This document shows positions 1 to 11,100 of a DNA stretch of 64,000 nt, in pieces (the first letter of the stretch is position 1; each line of letters opens with the position of its first letter). The translations under genes and the position numbers were made by a program. The notes beneath the pieces were generated by a model. The model saw nothing but the letters and a program-made list of their open reading frames with translations, had not been told where the DNA came from and did no database searches. The DNA comes from Pseudomonas sp. MWU15-20650. Lineage in GTDB: Bacteria > Pseudomonadota > Gammaproteobacteria > Pseudomonadales > Pseudomonadaceae. The stretch spans positions 58,656-122,655 of the forward strand of contig NZ_JALJFG010000013.1 in NCBI RefSeq assembly GCF_023242475.1, read 5' to 3'.

Positions 1-3000
1 CGCTGCACAACCCGGCCGCCGTGGCCGGGCCGAATCACCTGGCCTACGTAATCTTCACCTCGGGCTCTACCGGGCGCCCCAAAGGCGTGATGGTCGAGCA
101 TGGTTCCCTGGTCAACCACATCACCTGGCAGACCCGTACCTTTGGCTTCGATGCCAATGAGCGGATCCTGCAACGCACCTCGGTGGCTTTCGACGCGTCG
201 GTCTGGGAAATCTGGACGCCACTGGCCATCGGTGCGCGTCTGGTGCTGTTGCCGGCACACGCCTCGCGGGACGTTGAGCAGATGGCGCAGACCCTGGTGG
301 AACAACAGGTCAGCGTCGCCCAGTTCGTGCCGAGCCTGCTGCGCCTGCTGGTGCAACTGCCGGCCAGCGGCGTGCAGTGTCGCTACCTGTTCAGCGGCGG
401 CGAAGCGCTGGAGCCACAACTGGCGATGCAGGCCCGGGCACTGACCACCCACGGTATCGTCAACTTATATGGGCCGACCGAGGCCACCATCGACAGCACC
501 TCGTGGACCTGCGACGGCCACCTGCCGGTCGACTCGGTGCCGATTGGCAAACCGATCGCCAACGTGCGGGCCTATGTGCTCGATGCACGCCTGGAACCGG
601 TGGCGCTGGGGGTCGCAGGCGAGTTGTATATCGGCGGCGCCGGTGTTGCCCGTGGCTACCTGGGGCGCGATGACCTGACGGCCGAGCGCTTCCTGGCAGA
701 CCCGTTCACCGGCACTGGACGCTTGTACAAAACCGGTGACCTGGTGCGTTACCTGGCCGACGGCAGCCTCGAATACCTGGGCCGCAATGACGATCAAGTC
801 AAGCTGCGCGGCTTGCGCATCGAACTGGGGGAAATCCAAGCGCGCCTGTTGGCGCACACCGATGTGCGCGAAGCCGTGGTATGGGTGCGTGACGAGCGCC
901 TGGTGGCGTATCTCACGCGGCATGAGGCGGCGTCGACCCTGGATATCGAAGCCCTGCGCGAGCAGCTGCAGCAGTACTTGCCTGCCTACATGGTGCCGCA
1001 GGCATACGTGGTGTTGGAGACCTTGCCGTTGAGTCCCAATGGCAAGCTTGACCGCAAGGCCCTGCCGGAGCCGGGCATGGAGTCGGTGCTTGCACGCGGT
1101 TATGAAGCACCGGTTGGTGCGGTCGAAACCCTGCTGGCGCAGATCTGGGCCGATGTGCTCAAGGTCGAGAAGGTGGGGCGTCACGATCACTTCTTTGAAC
1201 TGGGCGGGCATTCGCTGCTGGCCGTCGGCCTGATTGGCCGCATGCGCCAGGCCGGCCTGAACACCGACGTGCGTGTGTTGTTCAACCAGCCAACCCTGGC
1301 GGCGCTGGCCGCTGCCGTGGGCAGCGGGCGTGAGATCCAGGTGCCGGCCAACGTTATCCCGGCCGGTTGCACGCACATCACGCCGCAGCTGCTGCCGCTG
1401 GTGACACTCGATCAGGCCAGCATCGATCGCATCGTCGCCACCGTCGCGGGCGGTGCCGCCAACGTGCAGGATATCTACCCGCTGGCACCGCTGCAGGAAG
1501 GCATTCTTTACCACCACATCAGCGCCGAACAGGGCGACTTGTATGTGCAACAGGGCCAGTTCGCGTTTGCCAACCTGGCACGCCTGCAGCAATTTGCCCG
1601 GGCCTTGCAACAGGTCATCGACCGCCACGATGTGCTGCGTACCGGGTTTGTCTGGGAAGGTCTGGAGCAGCCGGTGCAAGTGGTCTGGCGCCAGGCGCAG
1701 ATGATCACGCGTGCGGTGCAGTTCGATCCGCGTGGTGGCGACATCGCCGCGCAACTGGCCGCACACGTTGACCCGCGCCGCCATCGCTTGAATGTGACCC
1801 AGGCGCCGCTGATGCAATTGGTGTACGCCGATGATGAGGCTGGCCAGCGCATCGTCGCCACGCTGTTGTTCCACCACACCATCATGGACCACATGGCCAT
1901 GGACGTGGTGTGGCACGAAGTGGAGGCGTTCCTGCTCGGCAAAGGGGGTGAGTTGGCCGCCTCGGTGCCTTACCGCAACTACGTGGTGCAGACGCGCCTG
2001 GCCAGCCGCGAGCAGGAACATGAGACGTTTTTCCGCGACATGCTCGGTGACGTCGACGAGCCGACCCTGCCGTTCGCCCAGCAGGACGTGCGCGACGATG
2101 GCTACGACATCGATGAGGTCGACCTGACCCTGGATGCGGGCCTGAGCCGGCGTTTGCGCAGCGTGACGCGCAAAAACGGGGTCAGCCCCGCCAGCCTGTT
2201 CCATTTGGCTTGGGCGCGGGTGCTGGGGGTGATCTCCAGTACCGAGCGCGTGGTGTTCGGCACTGTGATGATGGGCCGCCTGCAAGGCGGGGAGGGTGCC
2301 GACCGGGCCCTGGGCATGTTTATCAATACCTTGCCGCTGCGGGTCGATATCACCGACCAAGGCGTGCAAGCGGCGGTCAAGGCCACCCATGCACGCCTGT
2401 CGGGCTTGCTCGCCCATGAATTGGCTTCGCTGGCCCAGGTGCAACGTTGCAGCGGCGTGCCGCAATCGTTGCCGTTGTTCAGTGCCTTGTTCAACTACCG
2501 CCATACCCCGGCCAACGCCGCCGAAGTCAGCGAGGCGTCGCTGCGCGCCTGGCAAGGCATGGAGCTGTTACAAGCACGGGAGCGCTCCAACTACCCGCTG
2601 ACCTTGAGCGTCAATGATGTGGGCGAGGCCTTCAGCCTCAGCGCGCTGGCACTGGCATCCATGGGCGCGCAACGCATCTGCGCCTACGTGAACCGCGTCG
2701 TCGAGCAACTGGTCGAGGCCCTCGAACAGGCGCCGCAGACCGCGCTCAATAGCCTGTCGATCTTGCCGGCCGACGCCCGTCAACAGGTGCTCGGCGAATT
2801 CAACGCTACGCGGGTCGACTATGCCCACGGCCTGACTATTGACCAGCGTTTCGAACGCCAGGTCGAGTTGTACCCGCATACGCTGGCCGCTGTGTATCAG
2901 GGGCACAGCCTGACCTACAGCGAGCTGAACCGCCAAGCCAACCAACTGGCGCACCAGTTGATCGAACTCGGTGTGCAACCCGACGATCGGGTGGCGATCT

Positions 3001-6000
3001 GCGCCCAGCGCAGCCTGGAAATGCTGGTGGGGCTGGTGGCGATTCTCAAGGCTGGCGCGTGCTATGTGCCCATCGATGCGGCGCACCCGGCCGAGCGCCT
3101 CCGTTACCTGCTCGACGACAGCGCGCCCGTGGCCGTGCTGATCCAGCCGGCGCTGGCACAACGCTTGCCGACCTTGACCGTGCCGGTGTTGGAACTGGAC
3201 CGGCGCCTGTGGCAAGGCCCGTCCAAAGGCAACCCACACGTCGCCGGGCTGACCCCGGCGCACCTGGCGTACGTGATCTACACCTCCGGTTCCACTGGCT
3301 TGCCCAAAGGCGTGATGGTCGAACATCGCACCCTGGAAAACCTGGTGAGCTGGCATTGCGATGCGTTTGAACTGGGGCACGGCAGCCACACGTCAAGCGT
3401 CGCCGGTTTCGGTTTCGACGCCATGGCCTGGGAAGTCTGGCCGGCGCTGTGCGTCGGTGCGACCCTGCATCTGCCGCCTGCCCATGACGGCAGTGAAGAC
3501 ATCGACGCGCTGCTGCAATGGTGGCTGGCCCAGCCGCTGGACGTCAGCTTCCTGCCGACGCCGGTAGCCGAGTACGCCTTCAGCCAGGCGCTGCAGCACC
3601 CGACCCTCAAGACCTTGCTGATCGGCGGCGACCGCCTGCGTCAGTTCAACACGCCGCAGCGCTTCCATCTGGTCAACAACTATGGCCCGACCGAAGCCAC
3701 CGTGGTGGCGACCTCCGGGCGTATCGAAGCCGGCCAGGTGTTGCATATCGGCAAGCCGGTGGCCAACACCCAGGTCTACCTGTTGGATGAGCGTCAGCAG
3801 CCAGTGCCCCTGGGGGTTGCGGGTGAGCTGTATGTAGCCGGTGCCGGTGTGGCACGAGGTTACCTGAACCGCCCGCAGATGAGCGCCGAACGTTTCCTCA
3901 AAGACCCGTTCAGCCGCGACCCGCAGGCCCGCATGTACCGCACTGGCGACCTTGCGCGCTGGCTGGAAGACGGCACGCTCGAGTACCTGGGGCGTAACGA
4001 TGACCAGGTGAAAATCCGCGGTGTACGCATCGAACTGGGTGAAATCGAAACCCGCCTCGCTGAACAACCCCACGTGCGCGAAGCCGTGGTACTGGCCCGC
4101 GAAGGGCGCCTGGTGGCCTACTTCACTGAGACGCAGCCACTGGATATCGAGACGTTGCGCAGCGGCCTGCAAGCGTGCCTGCCGGCGTACATGGTGCCGG
4201 CCGCTTATGTACGCCTGGACCATCTGCCGTTGACCGTCAACGGCAAGCTCGACCGCAAGGCGTTGCCGGAGCCGGGGCTGGAGGCGCTGATCAGCCGTGG
4301 CTATGAAGCCCCCGAGGGCGAGGTGGAAACCACACTCGCGCAGATCTGGGCCGATGTGCTGAAGCTGGAACAGGTCGGCCGCCACGATAACTTCTTCGAA
4401 CTGGGCGGCCATTCCTTGCTGGCTGTGGGCCTGGTGGAACGGATGCGCCAGGCCGGTTTGCAGGCGGATGTACGTGTGCTGTTCAGCCAACCCACCCTGG
4501 CGGCACTCGCTGCGGCGGTGGGTGCCAGTAACGAAGTGGCGGTGCCCGTCAACCGTATTGACCCGGGCTGCACGCACATCACCCCGGACCTGCTGCCACT
4601 GGCCACGCTGGATCAGGCCAGTATCGACCGCATCGTCGCCCATGTTCCCGGTGGCGTCGCCAACGTGCAGGATATCTATGCCCTGGCGCCGTTGCAGGAA
4701 GGTCTGTTGTATCACCACATCAGCGCCGAACAGGGCGACCCGTACCAACAACATGCGCTGTTCGCGTTTGACAGCCGCCAGCGTCTGGACGGATTCGCCC
4801 AAGCCTTGCAACACGTGATCGGCCGCCATGACATCCTGCGTACCGGGCTGTTCTGGGAGCAGCTTGAGGCGCCGGTGCAAGTGGTCTGGCGCGAGGCCCC
4901 ACTGGGGCTCGACGAGCTGATCCCACAGGCCGGTGAGGTGCTGGCGCAGTTGCGCGAACACTTCAGCCTCGGTCAACACCGTATGGACATCCGCCAGGCG
5001 CCGATGATGCACCTGGGGTTCGCCCATGACCCGCAGCACCAGCGCTGGATCGGCATGCTGTCCTTCCATCACCTGGTCAACGATGCAACGTCCATGGGCG
5101 TGCTGGTGGGCGAAATCGAGGCACACATGAGCGGGCGTGCGCAGCAACTGGGGGCCTCGGTGCCGTACCGCAACTATGTGGCCCAGGCCCGCCAGGGCAA
5201 TGACCTGGCGGCTCATGAAGCGTTCTTCCGCAACATGCTCGGTGATGTCGACGAACCGACCTTGCCGTTTGGTGTGCAACGTATCGACAGCGAGCGCGAT
5301 GCCACCGAAGAGGTTGATCATTGGCTGGGCGCGGTGCTCAGCCAGCGCCTGCGTCGGCAGGCGCGGCACCTGGGGGTCAGTGCCGCTGCGCTGTATCACT
5401 GGGTCTGGGCCCAGGTCATCGGTGCGGTGTCGGCCCGCGATGACGTGGTGTTCGGCACGGTTCTGCTCGGCCGCTTGCAGGCCGGTGACGGTGCTGACCG
5501 CTCCATGGGGATGTTCATCAACACCTTGCCGCTGCGCGTGCGCCTGAGCGACGACAGCCTGAGTGCGGCGGTCAAGCACACCCATGTCGCCTTGAGCCAG
5601 TTGGTGGCCCATGAGCATGCTTCGCTGACGCTGGCCCAACGTTGCAGCGGCGTGGCGGCCCCGGCGCCGTTGTTCAGTGCCTTGCTCAATTACCGTCATG
5701 CGTCGACCACGGTCAGCGAAGCCAGCCGTGTGGCCTGGGAAGGTATCCAGATGCTCGCCAACGAAGGGGTCAACAGCTACCCGCTGATCCTCTCGGTGGA
5801 CGATGTCGGCGAGGACTTCCGCATCAGTGCCCTGGCTCCACGTTCGGTGGGCGCGCAACGGGTACTGGGGTATGTGTGCACGGCGTTGGTCGGCTTGGTC
5901 GACACGTTGGAACAAGCGCCGCATGCGCCAGCCAACCGCACGTCGTTGCTGGCCGAGGATGAACGCCGGCGGCTGTTGCAGACCTTCAATGGCACCTCGC

Positions 6001-7793
6001 GGGACTACCCGCATCAGCAACCGGTCCATCAAGTGTTCGAAGCTTGGGTACAGGCGCAACCGCAAGCCGTTGCGGCGGTGCATGGCCAACAGCAGGTCAG
6101 CTATGCCGAGCTGAACGCACGTGCCAACCGCCTGGCCCATCACCTGATCGGCCTGGGGCTGCAAGCGGGCGACAGCGTGGCGGTGCTGCTGGAACGCTCG
6201 ATCGACCTGTTGGTGAGCCAACTGGCCATCAGCAAGTGCGCGGCGGTGTATGTGCCGCTGGACGTCAATGCGCCTGTCGAACGCCAGGTGTTCATGCTGG
6301 AGGACAGCCACGCCGCGTGGCTGTTGAGCAACACGGATCAGGCGCAGGCGTTCGATGTGCCGCGCATCGACCTGGACCTTCTGAAGCTTGGCGACCAGCC
6401 TGCGTGTAACCCTGAGCTTGAGCAACCGGCCGAAACGGCGGCGTACATCATGTACACCTCCGGCTCCACCGGCACGCCGAAGGGCGTAGTGGTACCGCAC
6501 CGGGCGATCACGCGGTTGGTGATCAACAACGGTTATGCTGATTTCAATCAGCAGGATCGTGTGGCGTTTGCCTCCAACCCGGCGTTCGACGCCAGTACGT
6601 TGGACGTGTGGGCGCCGTTGCTCAACGGCGGTGCAGTGGTGGTGGTCGACCAGGACACGCTGTTGTCCCGGGCCGATTTTGCCGCGCTGTTGCAGCAGCA
6701 GGCCGTCAGTGTGCTGTGGATGACTGCCGGGCTGTTCCATCAGTACGCCGAGGGGCTGCTGCCGGTGTTCAAGCAGCTGCGCTACCTGATTGTCGGCGGC
6801 GATGTGCTCGATCCGAGCGTGATTGCCCGGGTGCTCAAGGACGGCGCGCCGCAGCACCTGCTCAACGGCTACGGCCCGACCGAAGCCACCACCTTCTCGA
6901 CCACCTTTGAAATCACCTCGGTCGAGGAGGGCAGTATTCCGATTGGTCGGCCGGTCGGCAACAGCCGTGCCTACGTGCTGGATGCGCGCCAACAACCGGT
7001 GCCGGTGGGGGTGAGTGGTGAGCTGTATATCGGCGGGCAAGGCGTTGCCTTGGGCTACTTGAACCGTGCCGACCTCACCGCCGAGAAATTCCTCGTCGAC
7101 CCGTTCAGCGAGGCCGGCTTGATGTACCGCACCGGCGACCTCGTGGCCTGGCGCGCCGACGGCACCTTGCAGTACCTGGGGCGTAACGACCAGCAGGTGA
7201 AAATCCGCGGTTTCCGTATCGAGCTGGGCGAGATCGAAACCCGCCTGGCCGGTTGCCCCGGGGTCAAGGACGCCGTGGTGCTGGCCCGTGAAGACGCGCC
7301 GGGGCACAAGCGTCTGGTGGCCTATTTCACCGAGCGTCAAGCGTTGGACATCGAGGTACTGCGCACGCGCCTGCAAGGGCAACTGCCGGAGTACATGGTG
7401 CCGAGCGCCTATGTGCGCCTGGACAGCTTGCCCCTGACCAGCAACGGCAAGGTTGACCGCAAGGCTTTGCCGGTGCCGGACCAGGATGCATTGCTGAGCC
7501 GTGTCTACGAGGCCCCGGAGGGGGCAGTGGAGGTCGCCCTGGCGCTGCTGTGGGAGAAGGTGCTCAAGGTCGAGCAAGTGGGGCGCCATGACCACTTCTT
7601 CGAACTGGGTGGGCATTCATTGCTGGCGGTCAGCCTGGTTGAGCAGATGCGCAAGCAAGGCATGGACGCCGATCTGCGGGTGCTGCTCGCACAACCGACG
7701 CTGGCTGCAATGGCCGCGGCGGTGGGGCAGGTGGAGCACCTGGTGGTGCCGCAATCAAGCGTGCCGACGCTTGAGCGCAAGCGCCGTATTTGA
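1..7793 (+). CDS. Non-ribosomal peptide synthetase, 3' part (modules Gln-Leu-Val), truncated by window edge
   Basis: The frame is open from the first complete codon at base 3, inside an adenylation (A) domain (TSGSTG at about residue 20), so the true start lies upstream. Domain order with approximate residues: A (to 350), T (Ser about 404), C (HHISAEQGD about 503, HHTIMDH about 624), A (about 1093), T (about 1470), C (HHISAEQGD about 1571, HHLVNDA about 1693), A (about 2151), T (about 2539), then a short tail. Aligning each A domain to GrsA gives specificity residues DAWQFGLID (Gln), DAWFLGNVV (Leu) and DALWIGGTF (Val). Both C domains carry the N-terminal HH(I/L)xxxxGD motif of dual epimerisation/condensation domains, so Gln and Leu should be passed on in D form. 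There is no thioesterase, so the chain must move to the next synthetase, 311 bases downstream on the same strand. The product assignment to tolaasin/sessilin residues 10-12 is inferred from the codes. Confidence 0.95.
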   Translation, partial: LHNPAAVAGPNHLAYVIFTSGSTGRPKGVMVEHGSLVNHITWQTRTFGFDANERILQRTSVAFDASVWEIWTPLAIGARLVLLPAHASRDVEQMAQTLVEQQVSVAQFVPSLLRLLVQLPASGVQCRYLFSGGEALEPQLAMQARALTTHGIVNLYGPTEATIDSTSWTCDGHLPVDSVPIGKPIANVRAYVLDARLEPVALGVAGELYIGGAGVARGYLGRDDLTAERFLADPFTGTGRLYKTGDLVRYLADGSLEYLGRNDDQVKLRGLRIELGEIQARLLAHTDVREAVVWVRDERLVAYLTRHEAASTLDIEALREQLQQYLPAYMVPQAYVVLETLPLSPNGKLDRKALPEPGMESVLARGYEAPVGAVETLLAQIWADVLKVEKVGRHDHFFELGGHSLLAVGLIGRMRQAGLNTDVRVLFNQPTLAALAAAVGSGREIQVPANVIPAGCTHITPQLLPLVTLDQASIDRIVATVAGGAANVQDIYPLAPLQEGILYHHISAEQGDLYVQQGQFAFANLARLQQFARALQQVIDRHDVLRTGFVWEGLEQPVQVVWRQAQMITRAVQFDPRGGDIAAQLAAHVDPRRHRLNVTQAPLMQLVYADDEAGQRIVATLLFHHTIMDHMAMDVVWHEVEAFLLGKGGELAASVPYRNYVVQTRLASREQEHETFFRDMLGDVDEPTLPFAQQDVRDDGYDIDEVDLTLDAGLSRRLRSVTRKNGVSPASLFHLAWARVLGVISSTERVVFGTVMMGRLQGGEGADRALGMFINTLPLRVDITDQGVQAAVKATHARLSGLLAHELASLAQVQRCSGVPQSLPLFSALFNYRHTPANAAEVSEASLRAWQGMELLQARERSNYPLTLSVNDVGEAFSLSALALASMGAQRICAYVNRVVEQLVEALEQAPQTALNSLSILPADARQQVLGEFNATRVDYAHGLTIDQRFERQVELYPHTLAAVYQGHSLTYSELNRQANQLAHQLIELGVQPDDRVAICAQRSLEMLVGLVAILKAGACYVPIDAAHPAERLRYLLDDSAPVAVLIQPALAQRLPTLTVPVLELDRRLWQGPSKGNPHVAGLTPAHLAYVIYTSGSTGLPKGVMVEHRTLENLVSWHCDAFELGHGSHTSSVAGFGFDAMAWEVWPALCVGATLHLPPAHDGSEDIDALLQWWLAQPLDVSFLPTPVAEYAFSQALQHPTLKTLLIGGDRLRQFNTPQRFHLVNNYGPTEATVVATSGRIEAGQVLHIGKPVANTQVYLLDERQQPVPLGVAGELYVAGAGVARGYLNRPQMSAERFLKDPFSRDPQARMYRTGDLARWLEDGTLEYLGRNDDQVKIRGVRIELGEIETRLAEQPHVREAVVLAREGRLVAYFTETQPLDIETLRSGLQACLPAYMVPAAYVRLDHLPLTVNGKLDRKALPEPGLEALISRGYEAPEGEVETTLAQIWADVLKLEQVGRHDNFFELGGHSLLAVGLVERMRQAGLQADVRVLFSQPTLAALAAAVGASNEVAVPVNRIDPGCTHITPDLLPLATLDQASIDRIVAHVPGGVANVQDIYALAPLQEGLLYHHISAEQGDPYQQHALFAFDSRQRLDGFAQALQHVIGRHDILRTGLFWEQLEAPVQVVWREAPLGLDELIPQAGEVLAQLREHFSLGQHRMDIRQAPMMHLGFAHDPQHQRWIGMLSFHHLVNDATSMGVLVGEIEAHMSGRAQQLGASVPYRNYVAQARQGNDLAAHEAFFRNMLGDVDEPTLPFGVQRIDSERDATEEVDHWLGAVLSQRLRRQARHLGVSAAALYHWVWAQVIGAVSARDDVVFGTVLLGRLQAGDGADRSMGMFINTLPLRVRLSDDSLSAAVKHTHVALSQLVAHEHASLTLAQRCSGVAAPAPLFSALLNYRHASTTVSEASRVAWEGIQMLANEGVNSYPLILSVDDVGEDFRISALAPRSVGAQRVLGYVCTALVGLVDTLEQAPHAPANRTSLLAEDERRRLLQTFNGTSRDYPHQQPVHQVFEAWVQAQPQAVAAVHGQQQVSYAELNARANRLAHHLIGLGLQAGDSVAVLLERSIDLLVSQLAISKCAAVYVPLDVNAPVERQVFMLEDSHAAWLLSNTDQAQAFDVPRIDLDLLKLGDQPACNPELEQPAETAAYIMYTSGSTGTPKGVVVPHRAITRLVINNGYADFNQQDRVAFASNPAFDASTLDVWAPLLNGGAVVVVDQDTLLSRADFAALLQQQAVSVLWMTAGLFHQYAEGLLPVFKQLRYLIVGGDVLDPSVIARVLKDGAPQHLLNGYGPTEATTFSTTFEITSVEEGSIPIGRPVGNSRAYVLDARQQPVPVGVSGELYIGGQGVALGYLNRADLTAEKFLVDPFSEAGLMYRTGDLVAWRADGTLQYLGRNDQQVKIRGFRIELGEIETRLAGCPGVKDAVVLAREDAPGHKRLVAYFTERQALDIEVLRTRLQGQLPEYMVPSAYVRLDSLPLTSNGKVDRKALPVPDQDALLSRVYEAPEGAVEVALALLWEKVLKVEQVGRHDHFFELGGHSLLAVSLVEQMRKQGMDADLRVLLAQPTLAAMAAAVGQVEHLVVPQSSVPTLERKRRI

Positions 7794-7817
7794 GTGCGCG
7801 GCTGATCTGAGGTCGAA

Positions 7818-7843
7818 GTGGGAGCGGGCTTGCTCGCTCCCAC
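7818..7843. repeat. REP-like palindrome between the two synthetase genes
   Basis: GTGGGAGCG and CGCTCCCAC are perfect 9-base arms around an 8-base loop. The sequence resembles the repetitive extragenic palindromes common in pseudomonads. It lies 25 bases after the stop of the first synthetase, where it could stabilise or terminate the upstream transcript. The rest of the 311-base intergenic stretch (7794-8104) has no convincing gene. It holds a loose TGTCCCG...TGACA dyad at 7884-7903 and the start region of the second synthetase. Confidence 0.7.
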
Positions 7844-8104
7844 ATTGGCGTCGCGGTGAGTTATCGGCCTGTCACCCCCGCGTTGTCCCGGCTTCCCATG
7901 ACATACACCTCCCCGTGGATGTTTTAGTTTTCCAGCCCTGTGGAAAGCCCTGGGGCACGTATTCGATCCCTCTCTTTTTGAACCTGACGATAACGGTGTC
8001 CTGCCCCAGACGGGCTTGGCGCTGCTGCTCGATGCCCGATGTACAGGTTGCCATTGAAACCGGACTTTCTCGTCACTGTTTTCGAATCTTAAGCAGGTCA
8101 CAAC

Positions 8105-11100
8105 ATGCACTTCAGCGAATTGATGGCAGTTCTTTCGACCCACGCGATCCATCTGCAACGTGAGGAGGATGACCTGATCATCCTCGGCGACGATGAGGCG
8201 CTTGATGATGGGTTGATCGACAACGTGCGCGCGCACAAGGCGCAATTGCTTGAGTTGATTACCCGCAACGGGGGTGACTGGTTGAGCCCGGCTTACCGCA
8301 TTACCCCGCAGATGCTGCCGTTGACCACGCTGGACCAGGCGACCATCGACCAGATCGTCGATGCCGTGCCGGGCGGGCTGGCCAATGTCAAGGACATCTA
8401 CCCGCTGGCGCCGTTGCAGGAAGGCATGTTGTACCACCACTTGAGCGCAGAACGGGGCGACCCTTATTTGCTGCAGTCGCAGTACGCCTTCGACAGCCGC
8501 GCGCGCCTGGAGCACTTCATTCAGGCGTTGCAGTACGTGATCAAACGTCACGACATCCTGCGTACCACCGTGGCCTGGGAAAGCCTGGATGAACCGGTGC
8601 AGGTGGTGCTGCGCAAGGCCACGTTGAACCATGAAGAACTGCACCTGGATCCGCGCGACGGCGATGTGCTCGGCCAGTTGCGCGCCCGCTTCGATGCCCG
8701 CCACTATCGCCTGGACATTCGCGAGGCGCCGATGATGCGCGTGGCGTTTGCCCTGGATTCGCCGAACCAGCGCTGGGTGGCGGTGCTGCTGTTTCACCAT
8801 ATGGCCCTGGACCATACCGCGATGGAGGTGGTACAGCACGAGATGCAAGCCTTCCTGCTCGGGCAGACCGAGCACCTGGGTGAGCCGGTGCCGTACCGCA
8901 ACTATGTGGCCCAGGCGCTCCTGGGGGTCAGTGAGCAGCAACACGAAACGTTCTTTCGCGAGATGCTCGGCGACATCGATGAGCCGACGCTGCCGTTCGG
9001 TTTACAGGATGTGCAGGGTGACGGCCACGGCATTGAAGAAAGCCACCTGATGCTCGACAACGGCTTGAGCCAGCGTCTGCGCGTGCAGGCGCGTCAGATG
9101 GGGGTCAGCGCGGCCAGTGTCATGCACCTGGCGATGGCCCAAGTGCTGGGCAAAGTCTCCGGGCGCCAGGAGGTGGTGTTCGGCACTGTGCTGTTGGGCC
9201 GCATGCACGCGGGGGAAGGCTCGGGCCGCGCCCTGGGGATGTTCATCAACACCTTGCCGCTGCGCGTGAGCGTGGGTGAGCAAAGCGTACGCAGCGGCCT
9301 GAAGCTGACCCACCAGCGCCTCACCGCCTTGCTCCAGCATGAACACGCCTCGTTGGCCCTGGCCCAGCGTTGCAGCGGTGTGGCGCCACCTACGCCGTTG
9401 TTCAGCGCCATGCTCAACTACCGCCACAGTGCTTCAGGCGGCAGTGTCGAGGCCCAGGCGGCCTGGGCCGGCATGCAAGCCCTGGGCGCGGAAGAGCGCA
9501 CCAACTACCCGCTGACCGTCAACCTCGACGACCTGGGGGAAGACTTCCACATCACCGTGCTCGCCGACGCCGAAATCGGTGCGTCGCGCGTCGCCCATTA
9601 CCTGCACGCGGCATTGGACAGTCAGGTGGCTGCCCTGGAACACACGCCAGAGGCACCTTTGCACAGCCTGGGCATCCTGCCGGCGACCGAACGCCAACAC
9701 CTGCTGCAACACTGCAACAGCAGCGACGCGGTGTTTGCCGACAGTGCGTTGATCCATGCCCAATTCGAAGCGCAGGCGGCGGCACACCCCGACGCCTGCG
9801 CACTGGTCTATGAAGACCGGCACTTGAGCTACGGCGAACTGAACCGCCGCGCCAACCAGGTTGCGCATCGCCTGTTGAGCCTGGGCGTGCATGTGGATGA
9901 CCGCGTGGCGATCTGCGTCGAACGTGGCCTGGACATGATCATTGGCCTGCTGGGCATCCTCAAGGCGGGTGCCGGCTATGTACCGATTGACCCGGCCTAC
10001 CCGCAAGAGCGCATCCGCTACACCTTGCAAGACAGCGCACCGGTCGCGGTGCTGGTGCAGCAGGCGACACATGCGTTGGTTGCTGAGTTGTCAGTGCCGG
10101 TGATCGACCTGGATGCCTGCGACTGCCAGGCTGAATCGACCGATAACCCTGACGTTGCAGGTCTCACCTCGGCGAACCTGGCGTATGTGATCTACACCTC
10201 CGGCTCCACCGGCCTGCCCAAGGGCGTGATGATCGAACACCGCAACGTGGCGCGTTTGTTCAGCGCCACCGAGGCGTGGTTCAACTTCGATGATCAGGAC
10301 GTGTGGGCGCTGTTCCATTCGTTTGCCTTCGACTTCTCCGTATGGGAAATCTGGGGTGCGCTGATGCACGGTGGGCAGTTGCTGGTGGTGCCGCAGCTTA
10401 CCAGTCGTTCGCCGGACGCCTGTTATGCCTTGCTGTGCAGCGCCGGCGTGACCATCCTCAACCAGACGCCAAGTGCGTTCCGTTCGTTGATCGCGGCCCA
10501 GGGCCAGAGCGAACTCAAGCACGCCCTGCGCCAGGTGATCTTTGGCGGTGAAGCCCTGGAGCCAGGCATTCTGAAACCGTGGTATGCGCGCAGCAGCAAC
10601 GCCGCGACGCAGCTAGTAAACATGTACGGCATCACCGAAACCACGGTGCACGTGACCTACCGTGCCCTTGAAGCGGCGGATGCCCGGTTGGTGGGTGTCA
10701 GCCCGATTGGCGGGCGCATTCCCGACCTGCAGCTGTATGTACTGGACGAGCAGCGTGAGCCGGTGCCAGTTGGCGTGGTGGGCGAGTTGTATGTCGGCGG
10801 CGCCGGCGTTGCCCGTGGCTACCTGAACCGGCCGGAACTGAATGCCGAACGGTTTATCGCCGACCCCTTCAGCACCCGTGCCGGGGCGCGCTTGTATCGC
10901 AGCGGTGACCTCGGGCGTCGCCTGGCCGATGGCAGCATCGACTACCTGGGGCGCAATGACGACCAGGTGAAGATCCGTGGTTTCCGTATCGAGCTGGGTG
11001 AGATTGAAGCGCGCCTGGCCGCCTGTGACGGCGTGCGCGAGGCCGTGGTAATTGCCCGTGAAGACGAGCCCGGCGACCAGCGCCTGGTGGCTTACCTCAT

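Noticed and set aside
3393..7616. Long open frame of about 1,400 codons on the minus strand under the first synthetase
   Set aside because: It is antisense to a clear NRPS with intact motifs. High-GC codon bias leaves the opposite frame open, and the translation is low-complexity (His, Gln, Arg rich) with no recognisable domain.
7884..7903. TGTCCCG...TGACA dyad upstream of the second synthetase as a syr-syp box
   Set aside because: The arms resemble the box but the spacing is two bases too long and the inner CGG is not conserved.
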